A DNA stretch of 36,047 nucleotides from Candidatus Competibacteraceae bacterium (GTDB taxonomy: Bacteria > Pseudomonadota > Gammaproteobacteria > Competibacterales > JAHEDQ01), in assembly GCA_024641125.1 (NCBI GenBank), contig JAHEDQ010000018.1, positions 1-36,047 on the forward strand, given 5' to 3'. The translations under genes and the position numbers were made by a program. Below the pieces are notes generated by a model that was given only the letters and a program-made list of their open reading frames with translations, did no database searches and was not told the origin of the DNA. This document shows, piece by piece, positions 1 to 8,428 of this stretch (within the stretch, counting starts at the first letter, position 1; each line of letters opens with the position of its first letter).

Positions 1-134
1 TGGTTACTGACAAGGCGCGGTGAGGAGGAATAGCCAGCGCTATTGCGACGATCCGCAACGCCGTCAGGGACCGCGAGGGCCAGCGCAGGTGTTAAGTTAT
101 TTGGGAGACACTACACTAGTGGGTTGACGCTGCC
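1..134. other. Non-coding edge segment with a small hairpin, possible dispersed-repeat remnant
   Basis: No gene is supported here. The stretch has a perfect 6-bp hairpin at 29-44 (AATAGC, loop CAGC, GCTATT). It ends next to the stop codon of the kelch gene. Its composition (purine-rich GAGGAGGAA, then CGCAACGCCG, then a TTATTTGGGAGACAC-like tail) reminds me of short dispersed intergenic repeats in some gammaproteobacterial genomes. That is an impression only; no second copy is visible in this window. Confidence 0.25.
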
Positions 135-1157
135 CTAATCGGGCCTGAGCGCCTCCACCGACGCGAGGGAGTTAAAGTCCGATGTCGCGCCGCCGATGGC
201 ATAGATCTCATTTCCCACCGCGGCCGCGGTGAACAGTGTGCGGGGCGTCGGCATGTCCGGCATGGCAGCCCAGGCATCGGTCACGGGATCATAGGCCTCC
301 ACTTTTGCGAGTGCTTCGCTATCCCATTCAATACCGCCCATGACGTAGATTTTGCCGTCCAGGGTGGCCGCCCAGAGACCGGTGCGCTCGGTGGGCATGT
401 TTGCAGCCGTGGTCCAGGTGTCGGTCACGGGATCGTAGGCTTCGGTAGTTGAAAGCGGCACGGGCCACTCTGGCGAGCCACCGAATACATAAATCCTGTC
501 CTTGACCACGCCGCTGGCCAGGTGCAGGCGGGGCGTTGGCATATCGGCCTTGCGGCTCCAGGTGTCGGTGGTCGGATCGTACTCCTCAACGATGGTCAGT
601 GCGTCCACGCCCACATTTCGAGTGCCGCCGATCGCGAAAATCTTGCCGCCGGCCGCGCTCACCGTGAGGTCCGCACGGGGCGTGGGCATATCCGCCTTTC
701 GGGTCCAGGTATCCGTTTTCGGGTCGTAGGCTTCAACCACCGCCAGGCCTGGCGCATGCTCGACACCTTGGGTGGCCCCGCCGATGACGTAAAGCAACCC
801 GTCCACCACCACGGTGTCCAGGAAGATACGACCTGTCGGCATGGACGCACCCGCGGACCAACGATCTTCGACGGGGTCGTAAATCCACAGGGCGCCGGTC
901 GCCGCTGGAAGGCTGGGATCGTTCCAGTTCTGACCTCCCACCGCGTAGATTTTCCCGTCGAGCGTGCTTGCGTGCAGGCCCGATGTCGGCACCGGGAGAT
1001 CGTGCCGCGGCTCCCAGCTTCCCGCAGTCCAGCCGGGGGACTGAGCGCCTATCGCAAAAACCCCACTCAGAACCGCGGTACGGCAGGTCCGCCAGAATCC
1101 GAAAAGCGCCGGCTTCGAAAACAAAAACCCCATCTGAACTGAAGCAGTCGATTCCAT
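135..1157 (-). CDS. Secreted kelch-repeat beta-propeller protein
   Basis: 340-residue protein with an N-terminal export segment (hydrophobic stretch at about residues 23-45) followed by six kelch motifs. Each repeat has a hydrophobic strand ending in GG (IYAVGG, LYVIGG, IFAIGG, IYVFGG, IYVMGG, IYAIGG) and then a VEAYDP.TDTW...MPTPR block, giving a complete six-bladed propeller. No enzymatic domain is attached, so a binding or scaffold role outside the cytoplasm is likely; the ligand is unknown. It lies 28 bp downstream of the cyclase/TPR gene on the same strand, so the two may be co-transcribed. The ATG at 1157 has a weak AGGG three bases upstream; a second ATG at 1133 would give a shorter signal peptide. 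Confidence 0.85.
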   Translation of the reverse strand: MESTASVQMGFLFSKPALFGFWRTCRTAVLSGVFAIGAQSPGWTAGSWEPRHDLPVPTSGLHASTLDGKIYAVGGQNWNDPSLPAATGALWIYDPVEDRWSAGASMPTGRIFLDTVVVDGLLYVIGGATQGVEHAPGLAVVEAYDPKTDTWTRKADMPTPRADLTVSAAGGKIFAIGGTRNVGVDALTIVEEYDPTTDTWSRKADMPTPRLHLASGVVKDRIYVFGGSPEWPVPLSTTEAYDPVTDTWTTAANMPTERTGLWAATLDGKIYVMGGIEWDSEALAKVEAYDPVTDAWAAMPDMPTPRTLFTAAAVGNEIYAIGGATSDFNSLASVEALRPD

Positions 1158-1185
1158 TATCCCTGTGTCTCTTATCAGGGCCCGC

Positions 1186-3468
1186 TCATCGCCGTTTCAG
1201 GTACCAGACCTGATGCCCGGCCATTACGTAGTCTTGCTCATTCAGGCCCGATCTGGCTGGCTTGGTGTTCTCGAAAACGCGAAAGCAGGCCGTCTGTCCC
1301 CGGGTGAGAGCGTCGAATCTGAGGCACAGCGTGTCGGCTTCCACCGTAGCCGTCCCGGTCTCAGAAACACCCGGTCGATACTGAAGTTTAGCAGTCCCGC
1401 CGCCGCGCAAGGTCAAATGTCCAGACGATCTGCCTTCCCGCTCGGTCAGGACGAAGTCGATACCTTCCAGCCAGGCGTGCAAGCTGGCGCTGCTCACCTG
1501 CTGGCCCGCTTCCCGTGCTGGATCGAAACCGTCGGCGTATCGGCTAACCCCGGCTCGCTTCAACCCCTCCTGGTAGCGCTGGGCGTCCGTCAGCCCCTCA
1601 TAAAAGGGGTGTAACTGCACACCTTCCAGGTTGAAGCCGGGCGCCCAGATGTCGCCGTCTATGGCCAGATAGGCGCGCGCCTTGTCCGCCATGCCGAGAT
1701 GCCCATAGGCGGCGGCGAGATAGTAGCTGTTACGCCAGGTGTAGCCCGCGATCTCACCTTCCGCCGCCTGCTCCAGATAGGCCACGGCCTGCCCGTATTG
1801 CCCCAATGCGAATGCGATTCTACCCAGTGTGCCGTAGTAACGGGCCGGTGGCTTGGGATCCAGCCGCACAGCGTGTTCCATGGCTTCCAGCGCCTCCTCA
1901 TGCTGCCCTATCGCGGTGAGCACATTGGCCTGGGCCTCGAACACACGGGAATCACCCGGTTCCAGATCCACCGCCCGGTTCACATGGGCAAGGGCTTGCT
2001 CGAAATTGCGCTCGGCCAGCGCGACTTGCGCAAGCGCCAGTTCCGGCAGTGCCATGGTCGGTTCCAGGGCCGTGGCCTGGCCCGCAAGCCTAATTGCCTG
2101 GCGTCGCGATACGGTTGGGGGTTCCACCCAGTCGTCCCAGTACTGGTTGCCGCCAAAATCCAGGGCGTAGTTCATCGCCAGTGTGGCATAGGCTTCAGCG
2201 AATCCGGGGTCGAGATCGATCGCCTTTTCCAATGCGTAGTAGGCGAGGCGGATATTGCGACGGGTGCCTATCTCCATCGCGCGCCGCCCCCGCAGATAGT
2301 ACTCGTACGCTTCCAGGTTGTCGGTTGGTTGCCGTGCCAGCTTCTGGGCATCGGCGGTGTTGAGTTCCAGGGCGAGTGCCGTCACGATTTGCCGCTTGAC
2401 CTCGTCTTGAACGTCGAACACGTCGTCCAGAACGCGATCATAGCGTTCCGCCCAAAGGTGCCCATCGGTCTCGGCGTCAATCAGCTGAGCGTTGATTCGG
2501 ATGCGATCCGCCGCGCGCCGGACGCTACCCTCCAGCACATACCGGACCCCCAGTTCCCGCGCGACATCGCGCACTTTGATCGCCTGACCTTTGAAGGTGA
2601 ACACAGAGTTTCGGGAAACCACGAAAAGGTCCGGGAGTTTGGCCAGGTCCGTGATCAGGTCTTCGGTTAGACCGTCTACAAAGTACTCCTGCTCGGCGTC
2701 GTCGCTGAGGTTTGAAAACGGCAGCACCGCGATCGAGGGGCCATCGGGTTGTTGCGCCTCAGTGGATACTGTCGCGGTCGCCTGTATTGCCGGGGTCGGC
2801 GCGGGCGGATTGAGTTGCCAATACGCGATCGCCCCGATCGCAGCGCATCCTGCACCGACCCCGACCAGGGCAAGGGTTCGGCGGCCCGACGGCCCAGAGC
2901 GCCGGGACCGACCGTCGCCCACCTCGTTCAGCAACCGATAGGCGCGAACCGGTTCGGTGATGTTCTTAACCCGTTGCTCGCCCAGAAATCCATAGCCGTA
3001 GGGCAGCTTATTGCCCAGTGCATCGTAGACGCCGCCCGAGATACAGATCCCGCCGGGCTCGGCCAGGGCCTCCAGGCGTGCCGCGATGTTGACGCCGTCC
3101 CCGTAGATGTCCTCGCCGTCGACGATGACATCGCCCAGATTGATCCCGAGCCGAAACACGATCAGCGGTTGTTGCGGTTGTTCCGCGTTCCGCTGAGCAA
3201 TGCCGCGTTGGAGCTCGACGGAACAGCTTACCGCGTCCACCACGCTGGCGAACTCGAACAGTGCCCCGTCTCCCATCAACTTGACGATGCGGCCGTGATA
3301 CCGTTCGATAAGCGGTTCGATGAGTTCCCGCCGGTGGGCATTCAATCGCGCGAGTGTGCCGACCTCATCAACGCCCATCAGGTGGCTGTACCCCACCGCG
3401 TCTGCCAGAACGATCGCCGCAAGACGTCGTTCGGCTCGTTTGTCGTTCAATCCAGAGTCTTGGGCCAT
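1186..3468 (-). CDS. Class III adenylate cyclase with TolB-like and TPR domains
   Basis: 760-residue membrane-anchored protein. Residues 12-180 form a class III nucleotidyl cyclase domain. It keeps both metal-binding Asp residues (D23 in ADAVGYS, D67 in MGDGALFEF), the adenine-selecting pair K63 and D120 (EDIYGDGVN), and the transition-state residues N127 and R131. ATP is therefore the expected substrate and cAMP the product. One transmembrane helix follows at about 199-219, then a TolB/FlgO-like domain at about 245-360 (SIAVLPFSNLSDD, LEGSVRR), then tetratricopeptide repeats to about 690. This architecture is common in proteobacteria; the cyclase would be cytoplasmic and the TolB/TPR part periplasmic. 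I chose the ATG at 3468 because the domain begins soon after it; an upstream in-frame start at 3528 would add 20 Arg-rich residues of no family resemblance. Confidence 0.88.
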   Translation of the reverse strand: MAQDSGLNDKRAERRLAAIVLADAVGYSHLMGVDEVGTLARLNAHRRELIEPLIERYHGRIVKLMGDGALFEFASVVDAVSCSVELQRGIAQRNAEQPQQPLIVFRLGINLGDVIVDGEDIYGDGVNIAARLEALAEPGGICISGGVYDALGNKLPYGYGFLGEQRVKNITEPVRAYRLLNEVGDGRSRRSGPSGRRTLALVGVGAGCAAIGAIAYWQLNPPAPTPAIQATATVSTEAQQPDGPSIAVLPFSNLSDDAEQEYFVDGLTEDLITDLAKLPDLFVVSRNSVFTFKGQAIKVRDVARELGVRYVLEGSVRRAADRIRINAQLIDAETDGHLWAERYDRVLDDVFDVQDEVKRQIVTALALELNTADAQKLARQPTDNLEAYEYYLRGRRAMEIGTRRNIRLAYYALEKAIDLDPGFAEAYATLAMNYALDFGGNQYWDDWVEPPTVSRRQAIRLAGQATALEPTMALPELALAQVALAERNFEQALAHVNRAVDLEPGDSRVFEAQANVLTAIGQHEEALEAMEHAVRLDPKPPARYYGTLGRIAFALGQYGQAVAYLEQAAEGEIAGYTWRNSYYLAAAYGHLGMADKARAYLAIDGDIWAPGFNLEGVQLHPFYEGLTDAQRYQEGLKRAGVSRYADGFDPAREAGQQVSSASLHAWLEGIDFVLTEREGRSSGHLTLRGGGTAKLQYRPGVSETGTATVEADTLCLRFDALTRGQTACFRVFENTKPARSGLNEQDYVMAGHQVWYLKRR

Positions 3469-3820
3469 TTGCACAGATCGCGGACCGCAGCGGTGGGCTG
3501 CATCGCCGCGACGGCGCCTCCCCACCATTTGAATCCTGGCAGTATAGACTGCTCGCAGGCTGCAGCCCCGGAAAGTCAGAGGGATTGGGGATTTCGGATC
3601 AAGTTGAAAAAGGACGCCTGGCAGCGCGAGGCGCAGTCCGGGTTGCGGCCCAATAGGAGGTATTGGACGGCGGCAGGATCCGGCCAGACACCAAAAGGGT
3701 TATACGCAACCGCGTCACCGGCCGGTTACTTACCCACGGGCGACTCTCACCTTTGGCAGTCCGGCTCGGTGGATGCACACGTCCCAGTAGCCCAACTCAT
3801 TCGATGCCCGCAGGGGCAAG
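3469..3820. other. Gap between the cyclase gene and the esterase pseudogene; nothing recognised
   Basis: About 350 bp with no supported gene on either strand. Reading frames running through it continue antisense frames of the cyclase gene and show no family resemblance. It should hold the promoter of the minus-strand cyclase-kelch pair, but I could not pick convincing -35/-10 boxes. Confidence 0.4.
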
Positions 3821-4270
3821 CTATCTCCGAATTGGCGCCAGGCTGTTCCTGTCGAACAGATCGTCCACGTTTTCCAGTTTCAGAAACCGGGTCTCGCCGG
3901 ACCAATCGTCGACCCGGTCATTGCCGGTGACGACATACACGTTCCCGTCCTTGTCAATGGCGGTTCCCTCGGGCTTGTCGCTGATCCAGCGCCGGTTCGC
4001 CTAAAGATTCAAGATCAGGTCGTATACGCGTTTCTCGTCCGCCATTACGCCGTCTGCCGCGTCGGCGGCATCGACCCGGACCAGGGTCTTCAGCGCCGCG
4101 AAATCACCGGTGCGATTATCGCGTTCGATGACCACGTAGCTGCCATCCCCCACCCAGGTGATTTTCGACAAACCGACCCAACTTGCGTTGGTGTGAGTCG
4201 GCGAAAGTTGGATCTTCAGTATGAACGGATGTTGAGTGTGGATAAATCTGCCACTCACGCTGTTCACGTA
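3821..4270 (-). pseudogene. Decayed 3' end of a phytase-like esterase gene, interrupted by an in-frame TAG
   Basis: The minus strand encodes the C-terminal region of the 'esterase-like activity of phytase' family (PF13449 type). First comes a part with WVGLSKITWVGDG and VVIERDNRTGD, ending VYDLILNL at a TAG (4003-4001). After that stop the same frame carries on without a shift through DKPEGTAIDKDGNVYVVTG, NDRVDDWSGETRFLKL and on to a second TAG at 3823-3821. In intact relatives these blocks are contiguous, with the final block (EGLAID.DG..YVVTDNDGVDDSSGET type) closing the propeller. The N-terminal majority of the family is missing: upstream of about 4270 the frame stays open to 4423 but no longer resembles it. 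I read it as a 5'-truncated pseudogene with a nonsense codon. Exact ends are approximate. Confidence 0.75.
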
Positions 4271-4450
4271 AAATGACATGGTGATGACCATTTCCGTGAC
4301 CTTGCGCCCTGCGTTCAGGCAGGCCGGGCGACTGGTCTCCGTGCCTGCTGGACCCAACGGTGTGGGGCTGGCATCGAATAGGGACTTGATCGGGGAACGA
4401 TGGGCGGCGGCAGTTTCCGGCACCGACGGAACCTTGCTGCAGGCGTGAAG

Positions 4451-4489
4451 ATCCTATCGCCGTACATTCCAATCCGAGAGCGATAGGAT
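4451..4489. repeat. Perfect 10-bp inverted repeat upstream of the hemolysin III gene
   Basis: ATCCTATCGC at 4451-4460 is exactly repeated in inverse orientation as GCGATAGGAT at 4480-4489, with a 19-bp spacer. The repeat ends 40 bp before the GTG start at 4530. It could be a repressor operator in the promoter or a stem in the 5' untranslated RNA. No T-run follows, so it is not an obvious terminator. Confidence 0.6.
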
Positions 4490-4529
4490 AAGCTCGCGCG
4501 AGACGCTTGCGTGGGGCAGGAGAGCCAGC

Positions 4530-5174
4530 GTGATCGAATCCCACTACACCTCAGGCGAGGAAGCGTTCAACCGGCTAACGCACTGGCTGGGCATCCTCGC
4601 CAGCATCCTCGCCATTCCTTGGCTGGCTTGGGCTGGTTGGCGGGGTGGGGACCCCTGGCGGCTGACGGGCGGCGTGATTTTTGGCGTGAGTGCGCTGTTG
4701 TTGTTCGTGACTTCGGTTCGCTATCACTCAGCCACCGATCCAGCTATACGGCTCAAGCGCCGGCGGATGGATCACTCGGCGATTTATCTGTTGATTGCGG
4801 GCACCTATACCCCGTTCACGCTTGGCGTGCTGCACGGCGCCTGGGGCTGGACCTTGTTCGGAATAACCTGGGGCCTGGCTGTGCTTGGGATCCTGGCAAA
4901 GACCACCGACTTCGGGTTCCGATTTCACAAGACTTCGGTCTTTCTGTATCTGGCCATGGGCTGGATCGTGATCGTCGCGATACGGCCGCTGATCGAGAGC
5001 CTGACCCGGTTTCAACTGAGTTGGCTGGTCGCGGGCGGAGTTGCCTATACCCTGGGCGTTCCGTTTTACCTGTGGAAGGGTCGGCGATACACCCACGCAA
5101 TCTGGCATGCCTTCGTGCTTATGGGTGTCGCCTGCCATTTTGTGGTTGTGTTCAGCATTATGGCGCCGGGTTGA
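4530..5174 (+). CDS. Hemolysin III / PAQR-family integral membrane protein
   Basis: 214-residue inner-membrane protein with about seven transmembrane helices, the usual size for bacterial hemolysin III (YqfA/TrhA) proteins. The PAQR metal-site signature is intact: S62-x3-H66 (SVRYH), D81 in RRMDHSAIYLLIAGTYTPF, and H189-x3-H193 (HAIWH) in the last helix. These residues hold zinc in the family and suggest a ceramidase-like hydrolase fold; E. coli TrhA has been linked to membrane lipid homeostasis, and haemolysis is not a safe inference. It starts at GTG 4530 with an AGGAG at 4518-4522, seven bases away. It stands alone and is convergent with the aminotransferase gene. Confidence 0.9.
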   Translation: MIESHYTSGEEAFNRLTHWLGILASILAIPWLAWAGWRGGDPWRLTGGVIFGVSALLLFVTSVRYHSATDPAIRLKRRRMDHSAIYLLIAGTYTPFTLGVLHGAWGWTLFGITWGLAVLGILAKTTDFGFRFHKTSVFLYLAMGWIVIVAIRPLIESLTRFQLSWLVAGGVAYTLGVPFYLWKGRRYTHAIWHAFVLMGVACHFVVVFSIMAPG

Positions 5175-5276
5175 GGCGCCCGCCAATTCGCACCCGCCAC
5201 TTTGCACCACACCGTCAGGATCGGGTTTTGGAGACGAAGGGCGGCGCCGATCCGGCAGTACCAGCGCGTGATCGAG

Positions 5277-6446
5277 TCAGTCGCCGCCAGCCTGATCGCG
5301 CACGAACGTGACCAGGCGATGGAGTCCCTCGGCCAGTCGCTCATGTGATTGAGCGAAGCAGATCCGAACGTGACCATCGTTTCCCGGTCCGAAGGTGTAG
5401 CCTGGCGCCACGCCCACGTTGTGTTTCTCAAGCAGCTGCTCCGCGAAGCGCCGCGAGGAATCGAGGCCTTTGATGCGCGGGAACGCATAGAATGCGGCCA
5501 CCGGCTCTGTAAGCTGAATCGCTGGTTCGCGCCCCAGTATGTCCATCGTGATCTCCCGGCCGCGTTGGTACTGAGTCCGCAGCTGGCGCACTGTCGCCTC
5601 GCCGCCTTCAAGGGCGGCAATCGCCCCCGCCTGCGCGAATACCGTCGCACCTGTATTGAAGCATTCAGCCAGCGTCGCCATCTGCACCACCAAACGCCTG
5701 GGCGTTACCATCCATCCCACACGCCAGCCGGTCATCGCCCAGGCCTTGGAGAACCCGTTCACCACCACCAGCGGATCGTCGTCCTGCGCAATGGACAGGA
5801 ATGACGGCGCCGCATCCCCGTGGTACACGGTGCGGTGGTAGACCTCATCGGCCAGCAGCAAGATGCCGCGCTCGCGGCAGAATGCCAGCATCCGCTGCTG
5901 TTCTGCACGACCCATTACCCAGCCGGTGGGATTGCAGGGAGAGTTGACATAGATGCAGCGTGTCTCAGGCTCAACCGCCGCGATGATGTCTGCCGCGCGC
6001 AAATTCCACCCGGCATCGTTTTCGCTCTGACGCACGCACGAAACGCGTGCGCCGGTGACTTGAAACACCGATTCGATGTTGGGCCAATGGGGTGAGGTGA
6101 TGAGTGCATGATCCCCCTTGCTGAGCGCCATCTGTGCCGCGATGGTGACCCCCAGCATGGCGGAGCCCGGCACCGTTATGCGATCGGGATCCAGGTCGAT
6201 ACCGTACAGATCGTCCAGATAAGCCTTGATCGCATCGCGCAATTCTATGCGCCCGCGCGTGTTCACGTAGAATGTGTCGCCCGCATCGAGGGCGCGTTTG
6301 GCGGCGTCGCAAATGAAAGCAGGCGTCGGCGTATCCCCTTCGCCGAACCACAGCGGAATCACATTCGGATCCGACAGTCGGGGCAATGCGACACCGGTAA
6401 TGCCGTTCTGCTGCAGGGCTTCGATCTCTGGGCGGAACGGGCGCAT
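5277..6446 (-). CDS. Class I/II PLP-dependent aminotransferase
   Basis: 389-residue fold-type I aminotransferase of the aspartate aminotransferase superfamily. Visible signature residues are N172 in NPTG, D200 and Y203 in LADEVYH (pyridine nitrogen and ring contacts), the PLP-binding K234 in GFSKAWAMTGWRVGW with R242, and the C-terminal R in GHVRICFA that binds the substrate carboxylate. The amino donor cannot be told from sequence; the FGEGDTPTP and SPHWPN motifs fit the general aspartate/aromatic/alanine-type branch. The start at ATG 6446 has GGAGG four bases upstream. An upstream in-frame start at 6641 would add 65 residues that look like translated leader. It is divergent from the SulP gene. 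Confidence 0.88.
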   Translation of the reverse strand: MRPFRPEIEALQQNGITGVALPRLSDPNVIPLWFGEGDTPTPAFICDAAKRALDAGDTFYVNTRGRIELRDAIKAYLDDLYGIDLDPDRITVPGSAMLGVTIAAQMALSKGDHALITSPHWPNIESVFQVTGARVSCVRQSENDAGWNLRAADIIAAVEPETRCIYVNSPCNPTGWVMGRAEQQRMLAFCRERGILLLADEVYHRTVYHGDAAPSFLSIAQDDDPLVVVNGFSKAWAMTGWRVGWMVTPRRLVVQMATLAECFNTGATVFAQAGAIAALEGGEATVRQLRTQYQRGREITMDILGREPAIQLTEPVAAFYAFPRIKGLDSSRRFAEQLLEKHNVGVAPGYTFGPGNDGHVRICFAQSHERLAEGLHRLVTFVRDQAGGD

Positions 6447-6695
6447 ACTGCCTCCGTGGGTTCGACTGCGCAGCTGAGAGCGTACCAGAGTCAAGCTGAC
6501 TGCCGATACGAAACTCGGCCCAGACGCCGACGATTCCAGCGGACCGAGCGTCTGCCCCGCGCCTGTGAATAACCGAACTTCCTGCATAGCCCAGTATATG
6601 GAGCTAGAGATGGAACCGGACCCCGTCGTCCAATCCCGCATTCGGTTTGGCTTTGTTATTGGTTTTCAGATCACGGGCCTCGCTGACTTCCCGAT

Positions 6696-6723
6696 CGGGC
6701 ATTCCGCCCTGGGCGGTTGCCCG
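6696..6723 (+). promoter_or_regulatory. Strong two-tier hairpin in the leader of the SulP gene
   Basis: In the 309-bp divergent gap (6447-6755) the plus strand has an outer stem CGGGCA/TGCCCG (6696-6701 with 6718-6723). It encloses an inner stem CCGCC/GGCGG (6704-6708 with 6712-6716) closed by a three-base loop. It lies 20 bases before the SulP ribosome binding site at 6744-6748. No U-run follows, so it looks more like a leader structure affecting RNA stability or translation than a terminator. The rest of the gap shows nothing I recognise. Confidence 0.5.
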
Positions 6724-6755
6724 GCCACGCCGATACTCAATCCAGGAGCTGCCCA

Positions 6756-8390
6756 TTGACGCTAATCCACGGTTTGGATTTTCGGAATCTGAGGGGCGAT
6801 ATCTACGGTGGGTTGACCGCGGCTGTGGTGGCCCTTCCCCTCGCACTGGCTTTCGGCGTTGCCTCTGGGGCTGGACCAGTGGCGGGTCTGTATGGCGCGA
6901 TCTTCGTCGGTTTCTTTGCGGCGCTTTTTGGCGGCACGCCGGCGCAGGTTTCGGGCCCGACGGGACCGATGACCGTCGTCATGGCCGGGATTCTCACCCA
7001 CTACGCCCATGAACCGTCCCTGGCGTTTACCGTCGTGGCAATGGGCGGTGTATTGCAGATCCTGTTCGGCGTATTGCGCCTCGGCCGCTATATCAACCTG
7101 ATGCCCTATCCGGTGATTTCCGGATTTATGAGCGGAATCGGTTGCATTATCATCATCTTGCAACTCGGGCCGTTGCTGGGCCATACCAATCCGGAAGGCG
7201 GTTCCCTGGGCGCCCTGGCGGTTTTGCCCGCTGTGCTTGGGGCACCATTGACGCACGCCACCATTCTGGGCCTGTTGTCGCTGGTCATTGTCTTCCTGCT
7301 CCCCGCGCGCATCGCCAAGCTCGCGCCGTCGCCTCTAGTGGCTCTGCTGGCGGGCACTCTGGTGGCGGCTCTGCTGCTGCCGGATGCCGCTCGCATCGGC
7401 GAGATTCCCAAAGGGCTGCCGTCGCCCGAGCTGCCGCGGTTCGAACTGGCAGCCTTGCCGGGAATGTTCAAATCTGCGCTGGTTCTCGCTCTGCTCGGGT
7501 CCATAGATAGCCTGCTGACCTCTTTGATTGCGGACAGTGTGACCCAGAGTCAGCATCGTTCCGACCGGGAGCTGATCGGCCAGGGCATTGGCAACACCCT
7601 AGCCGGGTTGATGGGCGCCATCCCCGGCGCTGGGGCAACCATGCGCACGGTTGTGAATGTCCGCGCAGGAGGCCGAACCCCCCTTTCGGGCATGCTCCAC
7701 GCGCTGGTGCTTCTACTCATCGTGCTGGGTCTGGGCGGATTCGCCGAGGACATACCCCATGCCGTGCTGGCCGGCATTCTGGTCAAGGTCGGCATAGACA
7801 TTATCGATTGGGACTATCTGCGCAGGCTGCGACAGGCCCCGCGTGCCGGCATGATCATCATGCTGGTGGTGCTCGCGCTCACCGTGCTGGTAGATCTGAT
7901 CACAGCGGTGGCGACCGGTGTGGTGCTCGCCAGCCTTCTGTTTGTCAAGCGCATGGCGGACCTTCAGGCGGCGAACATGCGGGCCATTATTGAGCCGGAT
8001 GAGTCGCTCAATCTATCGGAGCAGGAGCGGGAGATCCTGAGCCTGGCCGGTGGGCGTATACTGCTGTTCCACCTCGCTGGCCCCATGAGTTTCGCTTCAG
8101 CAAAAGTTTTGTCGAACACCGTCGGCGCTTATCAGACCCACGAGGTGATGGTGCTCGACCTGAGCGATGTGCCGTTCATCGACAGCAGCACCGGGCTCAC
8201 CATCGAGGAAATCATCGAACGGGCGCGACATGCAAACCAACGGGTCTTGGTGGCCGGCGCCAAGGGCTCGGTCGCGATTGTCTTGGAGCGCCTGGGTGTG
8301 TTTCGGATGCTGGGCAGCGAGGCCCGTTGCGACACGCGGTCACAGGCGTTGAGTCGGGCCGGAGCAATCACCAATCCGGCGGGATCGTGA
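6756..8390 (+). CDS. SulP-family anion transporter, BicA-like (probable Na+/bicarbonate symporter), with STAS domain
   Basis: 544-residue inner-membrane transporter: a hydrophobic SLC26/SulP core (about residues 10-410) and a cytoplasmic STAS domain (about 430-530, core motif LDLSDVPFIDSSTGL). The N-terminus (FRNLRGDIYGGLTAAVVAL, ALAFGVASGAG, FFAALFGGTP) matches the cyanobacterial BicA pattern closely as I remember it. D251 and T255 in GSIDSLLTS and T295 in GAGATM sit at a constant offset of 7 from the Na+-site residues D258, T262 and T302 recalled for BicA. Bicarbonate uptake is therefore the leading guess, with sulfate or another anion possible. Start chosen at TTG 6756 because AGGAG (6744-6748) is seven bases upstream; a TTG at 6717 would lie inside the leader hairpin. 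Confidence 0.87.
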   Translation: MTLIHGLDFRNLRGDIYGGLTAAVVALPLALAFGVASGAGPVAGLYGAIFVGFFAALFGGTPAQVSGPTGPMTVVMAGILTHYAHEPSLAFTVVAMGGVLQILFGVLRLGRYINLMPYPVISGFMSGIGCIIIILQLGPLLGHTNPEGGSLGALAVLPAVLGAPLTHATILGLLSLVIVFLLPARIAKLAPSPLVALLAGTLVAALLLPDAARIGEIPKGLPSPELPRFELAALPGMFKSALVLALLGSIDSLLTSLIADSVTQSQHRSDRELIGQGIGNTLAGLMGAIPGAGATMRTVVNVRAGGRTPLSGMLHALVLLLIVLGLGGFAEDIPHAVLAGILVKVGIDIIDWDYLRRLRQAPRAGMIIMLVVLALTVLVDLITAVATGVVLASLLFVKRMADLQAANMRAIIEPDESLNLSEQEREILSLAGGRILLFHLAGPMSFASAKVLSNTVGAYQTHEVMVLDLSDVPFIDSSTGLTIEEIIERARHANQRVLVAGAKGSVAIVLERLGVFRMLGSEARCDTRSQALSRAGAITNPAGS

Positions 8391-8408
8391 GCGCCTACGG
8401 GGACGGCG

Positions 8409-8428
8409 TCAGCGTCGTTTAACGCTGA
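8409..8428 (+). terminator. Possible weak terminator hairpin after the SulP gene
   Basis: TCAGCGT (8409-8415) pairs perfectly with ACGCTGA (8422-8428) around a six-base loop, 18 bases after the SulP stop codon. There is no T-run behind it, so termination is uncertain; the stem may simply protect the 3' end. Confidence 0.3.

Noticed and set aside
2749-3930. 393-codon plus-strand open frame across the TPR cyclase and its upstream gap
   Set aside because: Antisense to a gene with clear domains, no family resemblance, no ribosome binding site.
4001-4003. In-frame TAG in the esterase remnant as a recoded (readthrough or pyrrolysine) codon
   Set aside because: The gene has also lost its N-terminal part, and nothing in the window suggests recoding; a nonsense mutation is simpler.
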